A DNA stretch of 64,000 nucleotides, taken from Candidatus Firestonebacteria bacterium RIFOXYD2_FULL_39_29. Its GTDB lineage: Bacteria; Oederibacteriota; D2-FULL-39-29. The notes below the pieces were generated by a model. That model was not told where the DNA came from, ran no database searches, and saw nothing but the letters and a program-made list of their open reading frames with translations. Below are positions 1 to 7,126 of the stretch, piece by piece. The stretch lies in contig MFGV01000087.1 in the NCBI GenBank assembly GCA_001778375.1, positions 1 through 64,000 of the forward strand. The letters run 5' to 3'. Numbering within the stretch: position 1 is the first letter of the stretch; every line of letters starts with the position of its first letter. The position numbers and the translations under genes were made by a program.

Positions 1-228
1 CGCTTCTTGGTTCCAGTTGTCAAAGAACGGTGTTTCTAGAAATAATTGCGACACAGTCTGAATTACTAAATTCTAAGAACTAAACAATCACTAAATATCA
101 CCTAATTATAATTCTTAAACAAAATCTTTGTATTTATATTATAAACTTCATTATGTTTAGTGCTTAGTGATTTAACCTTAGTCATTGTTTAGTTATTAGT
201 GCTTAATCCTTAGTAATTGTTTTTTGTC
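1..228. repeat. AT-rich intergenic tract of degenerate ACTAA repeats
   Basis: No gene is visible. From about 61 to 228 the DNA is built from variants of ACTAAACAAT, CACTAAATATC and their reverse complements (TTTAGTGCTTAGTGATT). The left and right halves could therefore fold back on each other. The same vocabulary recurs near 41130-41180 and 56680-56830. The first 40 bases may be the end of a feature outside the window. Confidence 0.6.
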
Positions 229-1185
229 TCACCAGTAACTCTTATTCTTTAAATACTTAGCATAGTCTTTCACTGCGGCTTCCAGGGTCATGCATTCGTG
301 TTTACAGCCGGCATGGCGGAGTTTTGTCATATCGGCTTCGGTGAAATACTGGTACTTGTCACGGATGATCACAGGCATTTCTATATATTCTATTTTTGGT
401 TTCTTTTTGACGGATGCAAAAAGGGCCTTGGCCACATCGTTCCAACTCCTTGCTTTGCCCGTGCCGACATTAAAGATACCTCTCTTCTTTGGATGTGTCA
501 GGAAGTAGTAAACAATATCCACTGCATCCTTCACGTAGATAAAATCCCTCTTCTGTTCGCCGTCGGCGTAACCTTTTTTGTAGGATTTAAAAAGACACAT
601 AGGTTTTCCCGCCGCAACTCCGTCGAAAGCTTTGCAGATCAAACTCATCATCTCTTCTTTATGGTACTCATTCGGACCGAAGACGTTGAAGAACTTGAAA
701 CCGGTAACTTTATTCTGGAGTTTGTTTTTTATTAGCCAGAGGTCGAACATCTGTTTCGATCTGCCGTAAGGATTAAGAGGTTTCTGGATGAGAGTGCTTT
801 TATCTTCATCGCTGTATCCCTGATTTCCGTTACCATAAGTAGCCGCAGATGAAGCATAGAGAAAGGAAACTTTATTTTTTAAAGAGTACTCTGCAAGAGC
901 TTTGGAGTATTCAAAGTTATTCTTTTTCAGAAATTTCGTATCCATCTGCATCGTGGAGGAGCAAGCCCCCATGTGGATTATCGCATTCGGTTTGAATTTA
1001 GGAAGTTCTTTGAGGAGTTCATCCTTATCCACATACCCGTCCAGCACCTTCCCTTTCAGATTGTCCCATTTCACAGGATTATCCGACTGGTCCACAGCAA
1101 GGATGTGCTTTATCCCTTCATCATTCAGCTTCCTGACAATACAGCTCCCAATAAACCCCGCCGCCCCGGTAACAATAACTTTCAT
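229..1185 (-). CDS. hldD: ADP-L-glycero-D-manno-heptose 6-epimerase
   Basis: It makes the L,D-heptose nucleotide used for the LPS inner core by epimerising ADP-D-glycero-D-manno-heptose at C6 in the cytoplasm, using a bound dinucleotide. The 318-residue protein is full length for HldD. Visible features are the N-terminal Rossmann glycine motif GAAGFIG (residues 7-13), the family block GACSSTMQMD (73-82) and the catalytic Y140-x3-K144 (YGRSK). The start has a clear AGGAC Shine-Dalgarno site. Other heptose genes in the window are hldE1/hldE2 near 22 kb, gmhA near 49 kb and a family 9 glycosyltransferase near 51 kb. A truncated copy of its own 5' end lies 1.3 kb upstream (2414-2569). Confidence 0.95.
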   Translation of the reverse strand: MKVIVTGAAGFIGSCIVRKLNDEGIKHILAVDQSDNPVKWDNLKGKVLDGYVDKDELLKELPKFKPNAIIHMGACSSTMQMDTKFLKKNNFEYSKALAEYSLKNKVSFLYASSAATYGNGNQGYSDEDKSTLIQKPLNPYGRSKQMFDLWLIKNKLQNKVTGFKFFNVFGPNEYHKEEMMSLICKAFDGVAAGKPMCLFKSYKKGYADGEQKRDFIYVKDAVDIVYYFLTHPKKRGIFNVGTGKARSWNDVAKALFASVKKKPKIEYIEMPVIIRDKYQYFTEADMTKLRHAGCKHECMTLEAAVKDYAKYLKNKSYW

Positions 1186-1192
1186 TTTTTTA

Positions 1193-1309
1193 CGTCCTTT
1201 TTTTAAAAACTATTCCACTTCCGCCAGTTATGTTGGTCGGATCTTTTGTAGAAATTACAAAACTACCGGATTCTCCGCCTAAGGCGAGATCTCACCGTAG
1301 GTGGACACT
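1193..1309 (-). repeat. Leader motif plus inserted dispersed repeat in hldD 5' UTR
   Basis: The hldD leader contains GTGGAATAG, a T/A run and AAAGGAC just before the start codon. Between two CACT words (1216-1219 and 1306-1309) sits a 90-base unit with CCGCCAGTTATGTTGG and GGCGAGATCTC. The truncated hldD copy has a single CCACTGA at the same position (2598-2604), so it looks like the empty site. Related units lie at 16951-17020 and 39471-39547. Confidence 0.65.
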
Positions 1310-1330
1310 GATAAAAGCTATGCTATAAAT

Positions 1331-1359
1331 ATTATTGCATTAGAACATATATTTTTCAA
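1331..1359 (-). promoter_or_regulatory. Predicted sigma-70 promoter of hldD
   Basis: On the minus strand TTGAAA (1354-1359), 17 bases, AATAAT (1331-1336). The same two hexamers and spacing are kept in the diverged upstream copy (2625-2653), which supports function. Confidence 0.5.
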
Positions 1360-1381
1360 TAATAATAGAAATTGACTAATA

Positions 1382-2380
1382 TTATACCAATAAGTTCAAT
1401 ATAACTTTAATCATATTTTCTTTTTCCTGTGATTTACTGGCAGCAATCAATAAAGTCAAGGCAACAAGCGTATTATCTTCTATACACCTACTACCATCTT
1501 TCCTTAATAAAACATTATTATTCTGTAAAAAACAAACAAAAAGAGTTGCTGCAATTCGTTTATTTCCATCTACAAAACTATGATTTTTGGTTATAAAATA
1601 TAAAAGATTCGCAGCTTTTTCTTCTACCGTTGGATAAACATCTTCCCCTCCAAACGTCTGATAAACAGCCCCTATTGAGCTCTTAAAACTACCATCTTTC
1701 TCCTGCCCAAACAACTTTGAATCTACATATTTTTTTTTCACCATGCTGATAATTTTACCGGCTTCCTCATAAGTAATTTTATACCGTTCTTGTTTTGTTC
1801 CTTTCGGGACAGCAAGTTTTTGATTGTCGTAATCATCCAGTATATCAAGAGCGCGCGAATACTCAGTTATTACTCTAATAAGTCCTTTAGTTTCATCGGA
1901 AACCTTTTCAATGCTAATAATATTTCCTAAAAGCCTTATTGAATTCTGTAGTTCACAATATTTATGCTCTGATAAACGAAGCCTTTTTTCATTAATCGTA
2001 TATCCATTTACAAGGTGCTTTTTTAAGACGTTTGTTGCCCAAATACGGAATTGTGTTCCCCTTTTGGAATTAACCCTATAACCCACAGAAATTATTGCAT
2101 CAAGATTATAGTATTCAATATTCCTTTCAATTAAACGCCCGCCCTCATTTTTAACTGTTGCATATTTTGCAACAGTTGAATATCTGCGGAGCTCTTTTTC
2201 CTTGAAAACACACTGCAAATGGCGAGAAATTACAGATTTATCTCTTTCAAATAATTCTGCCACCTGATTAAGGCTTAACCATACTGTTTCTTTTTCTAAC
2301 TTAACTTCAAGCCTGTTTTTATAAAGAACAACCTGTCCTTTTGGCATTTCTTCTATTTTATTATTTATTCTCTGCAGCAT
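1382..2380 (-). CDS. RhuM-family protein with C-terminal Fic/Doc domain
   Basis: The 332-residue protein has two parts. Residues about 15-130 match the RhuM (virulence protein) family, with the typical blocks VWLSLNQVAELFERDKSVIS and IISVGYRVNSKRGTQFR. Residues about 200-332 form a Fic/Doc domain with the motif H267-SFVDGNKR-275. Fic proteins AMPylate or phosphorylate target proteins; the target here is unknown. Such RhuM-Fic fusions are common in accessory and defence-like loci. The gene sits between a 48-residue remnant of hldD and intact hldD, in the same direction, which marks it as an insertion. No separate antitoxin gene is visible; the RhuM part may do that job (inference). Confidence 0.85.
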   Translation of the reverse strand: MLQRINNKIEEMPKGQVVLYKNRLEVKLEKETVWLSLNQVAELFERDKSVISRHLQCVFKEKELRRYSTVAKYATVKNEGGRLIERNIEYYNLDAIISVGYRVNSKRGTQFRIWATNVLKKHLVNGYTINEKRLRLSEHKYCELQNSIRLLGNIISIEKVSDETKGLIRVITEYSRALDILDDYDNQKLAVPKGTKQERYKITYEEAGKIISMVKKKYVDSKLFGQEKDGSFKSSIGAVYQTFGGEDVYPTVEEKAANLLYFITKNHSFVDGNKRIAATLFVCFLQNNNVLLRKDGSRCIEDNTLVALTLLIAASKSQEKENMIKVILNLLV

Positions 2381-2413
2381 TATTCATCCTCCAAAACAGT
2401 AATAGTCCTCTAC

Positions 2414-2569
2414 TTAGTCATCAATCCTCTTCCCTGCCAGATTCTTCCATTTCATAGGATTATCCGACTGATCCACCACCACCAGGATATTATTAATCCC
2501 TTCATCATTCAGCTTTCGAATGATACAACTCCCGATAAACCCCGCCGCCCCGGTAACAATAACTTTCAT
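2414..2569 (-). pseudogene. Truncated 5' copy of hldD
   Basis: It encodes about 51 residues beginning MKVIVTGAAGFIGSC. Residues 1 to about 48 align with the start of the intact HldD with several substitutions and one extra valine, then a stop follows. The upstream leader, SD (AGGAC) and promoter hexamers are also duplicated. The copy lacks the active site and cannot be functional. The divergence shows that the duplication is not recent. Confidence 0.85.
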
Positions 2570-2624
2570 TTTTTTACGTCCTTTTTTTAAAACGATGCCA
2601 CTGAAAGAAACTATCCTTGTAAAT

Positions 2625-2653
2625 ATTATTGCATTAGAACACTGATCTTTCAA
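2625..2653 (-). promoter_or_regulatory. Duplicated hldD-type promoter
   Basis: On the minus strand TTGAAA (2648-2653), 17 bases, AATAAT (2625-2630), as in the copy upstream of intact hldD. It would now drive the remnant and possibly the RhuM-Fic gene behind it. Confidence 0.45.
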
Positions 2654-2697
2654 TAAGAATAGATTCTGAATCTACCCCGATTTAGAGAACTACTTGT

Positions 2698-3552
2698 TTA
2701 GTTACAAACAAACGTTTTTGATTGATCAATTTTATGCAATGCACTCAAATTAGTCCATACTATTTGCCAGAGTTTCTCTGAAAATTTATCCGAAGAAACA
2801 TTAATTACCGTCTCGATATAAATACAATTATTACCCAGATAATCTATATGATATAGCCGTTCGTGACCAGAAGGAAGCACCTTATGTTTAAACCATTCAG
2901 GAGAACACTTAATATATACCCTAAAAAAACAACTTTGAGGAGTATTTAAAACTCCTCCCGGATTCTCTTCACTTATTGGGCCAACATTATTTTCAAATTT
3001 TAATTCTGAATATACATTCCCGTTGTTTAAAAAGCTTGCGTTATCTTTGAATCCAACCAATTCAGGATAACTTTTTTGAATTTTCACTATATCATCATAA
3101 ATATTTTTTGTAGTTATTTGAGAAACTTTAATTATTTCGGCCTTATTTTTTAAAAATTTGTTCCAATCCCGGATGTAGTAAAAAGATTCAATACTTACAT
3201 AAACTATAAAAACACAAACAAATACTTGAATAATTTTTCTTTTATGCTTTCCTTTTTGCCAAATAAATATAAGATATGCCATCAATAGATAAAAAATACA
3301 AAATATACCATATATAATTTCGCCATATGGTCTAATTCCCATTAAAATCAATATTTTATCCATTGGTATACCAGTAAAACCTACCATCCTTGCTATTAAC
3401 TCACCAATGTTCCGTTCATATGTCAAACTTATATGATGAGCCATGTAACCTGGGAATATTTGAGTTAATAAAATAACAATCAAAACATTAACAATTGACG
3501 TAACAACAAAAATCAATAGGCTATACAAAATAAGCTTAATAAAAGTTATCAT
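2698..3552 (-). CDS. Membrane protein of unknown function
   Basis: I do not recognise a family. I chose the ATG at 3552 because GGAGG lies seven bases before it; a start nine codons upstream has no such site. The product is about 284 residues with roughly four hydrophobic segments in its first 135 residues (around 5-30, 65-80, 85-105 and 115-130 of the longer reading). A soluble C-terminal half of about 150 residues follows, with no motif I can name. It lies between the hldD remnant and the radical SAM/TcmP pair, in the same direction, in an accessory-looking region. Confidence 0.6.
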   Translation of the reverse strand: MITFIKLILYSLLIFVVTSIVNVLIVILLTQIFPGYMAHHISLTYERNIGELIARMVGFTGIPMDKILILMGIRPYGEIIYGIFCIFYLLMAYLIFIWQKGKHKRKIIQVFVCVFIVYVSIESFYYIRDWNKFLKNKAEIIKVSQITTKNIYDDIVKIQKSYPELVGFKDNASFLNNGNVYSELKFENNVGPISEENPGGVLNTPQSCFFRVYIKCSPEWFKHKVLPSGHERLYHIDYLGNNCIYIETVINVSSDKFSEKLWQIVWTNLSALHKIDQSKTFVCN

Positions 3553-3607
3553 ATCCTTGCCTCCAACTAAGCTCTTCATAGTTTTTCAACAGTTTCACTG
3601 AATTATT

Positions 3608-4450
3608 CTATATTTTCGAGGTGCAAAGCTCACGATGCACCTTGTCATCAATATATTTTACTTTTGAAGTTACGGTGCCTTCTTTTACATAATATTTAAT
3701 ATCATTTTTTTTACAGAATCCGACGAAATAATCGGCTAGGGAATTGTAGTATTCCTTATGGTATTTGAAAACTGATACTTCGGCATTATAATTCAGTTTT
3801 CCGAAGACGATTTGATCGACAAAATCGACAGCTTCAAGAATCTCTTTAAGATTCTGTTCAATAAAATTTGGAGTAGGATACGGCTCCATACTCACCCAGG
3901 TCTTTAGACCGTTATCGTGAAGATACTTGAGTGATTTGATCCTGTCTTTAAAAGCAGATGTGTTTGGTTCATATTTCTTTCTGAAGTTCTCATCCAGTGA
4001 AACCAAAGTAATCCCATATCTATTGTTTTTGCTTTTCCCGTTTCTTTTTGCCAACTCCCGCGGATAAAGACCTTTCGTAAGAGTACTACATGGTTTTTCA
4101 GCTTGGTTTAGTTTGTCAATTATCTGGATACTCAACTCGGAAACCGGATCTTGCTCGTACATAAACGGATCTGTTGAAAAGCACATATGCACATAATTAA
4201 TCTTATTTTTATACCGGGGTATCTCTGCATCCAGCAATTCCAGAGCATTCTCTACAATTTTTGGCTCAAGCCACTCTTCATAAGTTTTTACCACGCCGCA
4301 TCTCTTTTTCATCATAAAAGCATAGCAAGGATACTTACAGCCGTGAGAACATCCCTGTACATGATTTAAGCAGTAGTCGGAGTATTCCACTCCTGTCTGA
4401 TAAAGCAATGTTTTACGAGTTATCGTTTTCAATTTATTTTCACCTTGCAT
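3608..4450 (-). CDS. Radical SAM protein, SplB-like, partner of TcmP
   Basis: The 280-residue protein carries GCSHGCKYPCYA, giving cysteines C34, C38 and C42. The spacing is CX3CX3C rather than the classical CX3CX2C, through an extra proline. The context of the motif (N-H-V-Q-G-C before it, Y-A after it) and later blocks such as CFSTDPFMYE and WVSMEPYPTPN resemble spore photoproduct lyase-like radical SAM enzymes. These would bind a 4Fe-4S cluster and cleave S-adenosylmethionine. Its first 22 bases overlap the end of tcmP, so the two are translationally coupled. The substrate is unknown. Confidence 0.75.
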   Translation of the reverse strand: MQGENKLKTITRKTLLYQTGVEYSDYCLNHVQGCSHGCKYPCYAFMMKKRCGVVKTYEEWLEPKIVENALELLDAEIPRYKNKINYVHMCFSTDPFMYEQDPVSELSIQIIDKLNQAEKPCSTLTKGLYPRELAKRNGKSKNNRYGITLVSLDENFRKKYEPNTSAFKDRIKSLKYLHDNGLKTWVSMEPYPTPNFIEQNLKEILEAVDFVDQIVFGKLNYNAEVSVFKYHKEYYNSLADYFVGFCKKNDIKYYVKEGTVTSKVKYIDDKVHRELCTSKI

Positions 4451-5511
4451 CCACTTGGATACGTATATTTCTTCTTTCTTGAGGATAAAACGATTAATTC
4501 TAAAGGAGTTGCTTTTTCCATTTTCTTTAAGACCGTTCTTAAATGTTCTTTTCTGAAAGATGTTTCTATGTTTACAAAAGATTCGAGATCATCAACTAAA
4601 ACTTCTAGCCCTTTATATTTCTCTATAATACTTTTATTGAGTCTATTAAAATCTGGAATATCCTCAAACAACAAAGGCTGAGAGGAATTATAAGTCGCAT
4701 CTGAAAATCGAAAAGAACCGCTTGGATCAACTTTCCACATTGCATCCTTCATTTTCGATAAACCAGTTTCACTGTTTGTACCAAAAACCAAATAGTAATC
4801 ACTTTTATTATGCCTATTAACTATTGTAAACGTTCTTACATACTTAATTCCAGCATATTTTTCTAATTGGTCTCTATAATGAGCAATTAGCATGCTTTCC
4901 CTATTGGGTACATCTTTAAACTTTTTCCAATCGTCAGAACCAAAAGTCTCAGTTATTGCAGCTTCATTTTGAGGTAGAACTAAGAATCTATTTAGTTCTT
5001 CTATCATAAAATTAATAAATACTTCACATCTTTTATTAGTCACAATATTTTTTATGAGACTCATTGGTATTCCTGTAAAACCAAAAGGATCTATAAATAC
5101 AAATGAAGGAGCAAGTAATCTTCCTTGTTTTTCAAGGTTTTCAAGTATTGAACCCATAACACGAGAAAATTCCCCATAAACACAATCACACTTAACATTT
5201 ACTGGTTTAGTTATTCCGGAAACCTTTTGTTTTAAATAATCATATCTGCTTTTATCAGCTTCAATAAATAGCATTACTACTTCAGATTTTATAGGTGTTT
5301 TGTGTTCGCATATAGTTTTAATAGCTATTATAGGCGAACCATCTTTTCCCCCAATATATTCCCCAGGTCCAGAAAAGCCATCAACATATAATATTCGATC
5401 CCCAAATTTTGATAAGATAGGTACCCACGCTGCAAGATAACGTCGTAATATTTCGTGTTTAATTTCTGTATGTGGCTCAATTTCCCATAAAACAGTTTGA
5501 ATCTTTCCCAT
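4429..5511 (-). CDS. tcmP: Three-Cys-motif partner protein
   Basis: The 360-residue protein matches the TcmP family, which is defined by pairing with a three-cysteine-motif protein, as here. The N-terminal half reads like a class I methyltransferase-type Rossmann fold: EILRRYLAAWVPIL (about 20-33), YVDGFSGPGEY (42-52), FIEAD (82-86) and FIDPFG (139-144). No catalytic motif typical of DNA methyltransferases (NPPY or PCQ) is visible. The C-terminal part is a predicted helical/winged region. It overlaps the radical SAM gene by 22 bases. The joint function of such pairs is, to my knowledge, not established; the setting next to RhuM-Fic suggests a conflict or modification role (inference). Confidence 0.8.
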   Translation of the reverse strand: MGKIQTVLWEIEPHTEIKHEILRRYLAAWVPILSKFGDRILYVDGFSGPGEYIGGKDGSPIIAIKTICEHKTPIKSEVVMLFIEADKSRYDYLKQKVSGITKPVNVKCDCVYGEFSRVMGSILENLEKQGRLLAPSFVFIDPFGFTGIPMSLIKNIVTNKRCEVFINFMIEELNRFLVLPQNEAAITETFGSDDWKKFKDVPNRESMLIAHYRDQLEKYAGIKYVRTFTIVNRHNKSDYYLVFGTNSETGLSKMKDAMWKVDPSGSFRFSDATYNSSQPLLFEDIPDFNRLNKSIIEKYKGLEVLVDDLESFVNIETSFRKEHLRTVLKKMEKATPLELIVLSSRKKKYTYPSGCKVKIN

Positions 5512-5720
5512 ATTCTTATCTTCCCCCAGACGTCAGACATGAGAAAAGCAATTTTGAATACACCGTTTCACCCTTGTCAAATTCATTTTATACTTTTCTT
5601 CAAGCTTTTTCAATAGATTCAATCAGGATTCAATCGGAAACAGGAAGGTGTATTAACATATCTGCTCAATGGCATTTTTATTAACAGGTAAATCTGCACA
5701 GAAAAGTGAAACTTACAGAC

Positions 5721-5754
5721 GCTGGATCCCCAATCTAGTTGAGGATGACAAAAA
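5721..5754. repeat. CTGGATCCC...GGATGACA dispersed palindromic repeat
   Basis: GCTGGATCCC followed by GAGGATGACAAAA. Similar units lie at 6211-6244, 10931-10964 and 49502-49540. The rest of the 5512-5778 gap shows no gene. Confidence 0.5.
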
Positions 5755-5778
5755 GGGAAATTATATTGTTTTAGTCGA

Positions 5779-6171
5779 CTACTCTCTTAACAGTTTTTGC
5801 ATCTCTTTGTCTACAAGCGGGCCCATTTGGTTATATACGGGAGTTACAACGAACAGCATGAACAATACGGTAACGATTATTCCGAGAATAACGGAGATCC
5901 AGACCCAGAGTTTGGCTTTTTGGGTGTAAGTTTCTGCCTCGTCGTATTTTCCCTCGAGAAAACTGGAGTTTACTTTCAGACCGTAAATAAAAGAGACAAT
6001 GGCCGTGGGAATGCAGGAAAGAATAAGCAGAATAGAGATGATCATATAATTTTTTGGTTTTGGTTTCTCTACTCGGGGTCTTCGTTCGTCGTCATGCAGA
6101 GGGAAATTACAAGCCTCGCATTTCCAGAGGTTGTCATTGTTGTCTTTACCGCACGCTTTGCATTTTATCAT
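5779..6171 (-). CDS. Zinc-ribbon CD225/dispanin-family membrane protein
   Basis: Starting at the ATG at 6171, which has AGGAG four to five bases upstream, the product is 130 residues. An N-terminal zinc ribbon has C4-x2-C7 and C18-x2-C21. Two transmembrane segments follow, separated by the conserved intracellular loop YGLKVNSSFLEGKYDEA and then KAKLW. That loop is the hallmark of the CD225/dispanin (IFITM-like) fold. Function in bacteria is unknown. It follows a DUF2752 gene, a combination seen in other bacteria, but a palindromic repeat lies between them. Confidence 0.8.
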   Translation of the reverse strand: MIKCKACGKDNNDNLWKCEACNFPLHDDERRPRVEKPKPKNYMIISILLILSCIPTAIVSFIYGLKVNSSFLEGKYDEAETYTQKAKLWVWISVILGIIVTVLFMLFVVTPVYNQMGPLVDKEMQKLLRE

Positions 6172-6210
6172 AAAACTCCTTCTATAATGCTTTATCTTTC
6201 CGTCACACGA

Positions 6211-6244
6211 CACTGGATTCCGGGTCTAAGCCCGGAATGACAGG
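6211..6244. repeat. CTGGATTCCGGG...CCCGGAATGACA palindromic repeat
   Basis: ACTGGATTCCGGGTC, TAAG, CCCGGAATGACAGG forms a hairpin between the DUF2752 and dispanin genes. It is the best-formed member of the family also seen at 5721, 10931 and 49502. Confidence 0.6.
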
Positions 6245-6260
6245 TGTTTTCAACAGCCTG

Positions 6261-6659
6261 TTACGACTTAAACAACGTAAACGGGTAAAAAGATAAATTT
6301 CTTAGTATCATAAATAGTATTATACCAGAAATTATCAGCCACCAAATAGCTGGTTTTAACTTAACTTCCGGTAGTTTTACCGCAAAAATTGACTTTAGTA
6401 CATATAGAAGGAACCAGACGGTTAAAAAGGGAAGAACCATCACCATTAACGGATTGAAAAAGAAGGCTTCTTTTATATTTCCATGAAGTAGGTTATGCAG
6501 AGCTCTTAAAGAACCGCAACCGGGACAGGAGAAATTTGTCAGATAATGAGTCGGACAGGGCGGATATATTCCGCCTTCTCCCGGAGCAAAATAAAATAGT
6601 ACAATGACTGCAATACTGACCAATATAATCAAACCTGTTGCTGTGGATTTTTCAGTCAT
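6261..6659 (-). CDS. DUF2752 membrane protein
   Basis: The start at 6659 overlaps the ogt stop codon as ATGA. The product is 132 residues with three or four transmembrane segments. It carries the family signature P-C-P-T-H-Y and FSCPGCGSLRALHNLLHG in the first loop, followed by AFFFNPLMV. The paired cysteines and glycine are conserved in DUF2752 proteins, whose function is unknown. Confidence 0.85.
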   Translation of the reverse strand: MTEKSTATGLIILVSIAVIVLFYFAPGEGGIYPPCPTHYLTNFSCPGCGSLRALHNLLHGNIKEAFFFNPLMVMVLPFLTVWFLLYVLKSIFAVKLPEVKLKPAIWWLIISGIILFMILRNLSFYPFTLFKS

Positions 6660-7126
6660 TTTAGACGTTCCAGATGCAACAATTTTTTCTTCCAATTCCT
6701 TCCTCCGGAGAAGCCGCCCGGGGTCCCGTCGCTTTTTATTACACGGTGGCAGGGAATTACAATAGGGCAGGGATTTTTTCCAAGGGCATTTCCTACTGCG
6801 CGGGCAGAGCCGGATTTTCCTATTTTTTTTGCAATCCAGAAATACGGCCTGGTTTCGCCGTAGGGAATCTTCTTTGTACTCTTCCAAACCTTTGTTTGAA
6901 ACAGGGTAAAGCATTTAAAATCAAAAGGCGGGGAGAAACCCTGTTTTTTTCCGCAAAAATACGCTTTCAATTCTTTTCCAAGTTTTTTCATAAATAGAGG
7001 CGGGTTTTGCGAAACAATAACAGGTTTACTTTTTACCGGAAAAGATATTTCTTTAACGCCCAGGGCTGAATAGGTTAATTTAATCCAGCCGGGTTTAACT
7101 TTAACGACAAACTCATTTTGTAACAT
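6656..7126 (-). CDS. ogt: Methylated-DNA--protein-cysteine S-methyltransferase
   Basis: It repairs O6-alkylguanine by moving the alkyl group to its own cysteine. The 156-residue protein has the acceptor motif IPCHRVI with C126, the preceding ARAVGNALGKNPCPI and the trailing GGFSGG. The N-terminal domain is short, as in Ogt. The start overlaps the end of the upstream hydrolase gene by 14 bases and the stop overlaps the DUF2752 start. The three genes are therefore probably cotranscribed. Confidence 0.93.
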   Translation of the reverse strand: MLQNEFVVKVKPGWIKLTYSALGVKEISFPVKSKPVIVSQNPPLFMKKLGKELKAYFCGKKQGFSPPFDFKCFTLFQTKVWKSTKKIPYGETRPYFWIAKKIGKSGSARAVGNALGKNPCPIVIPCHRVIKSDGTPGGFSGGRNWKKKLLHLERLK

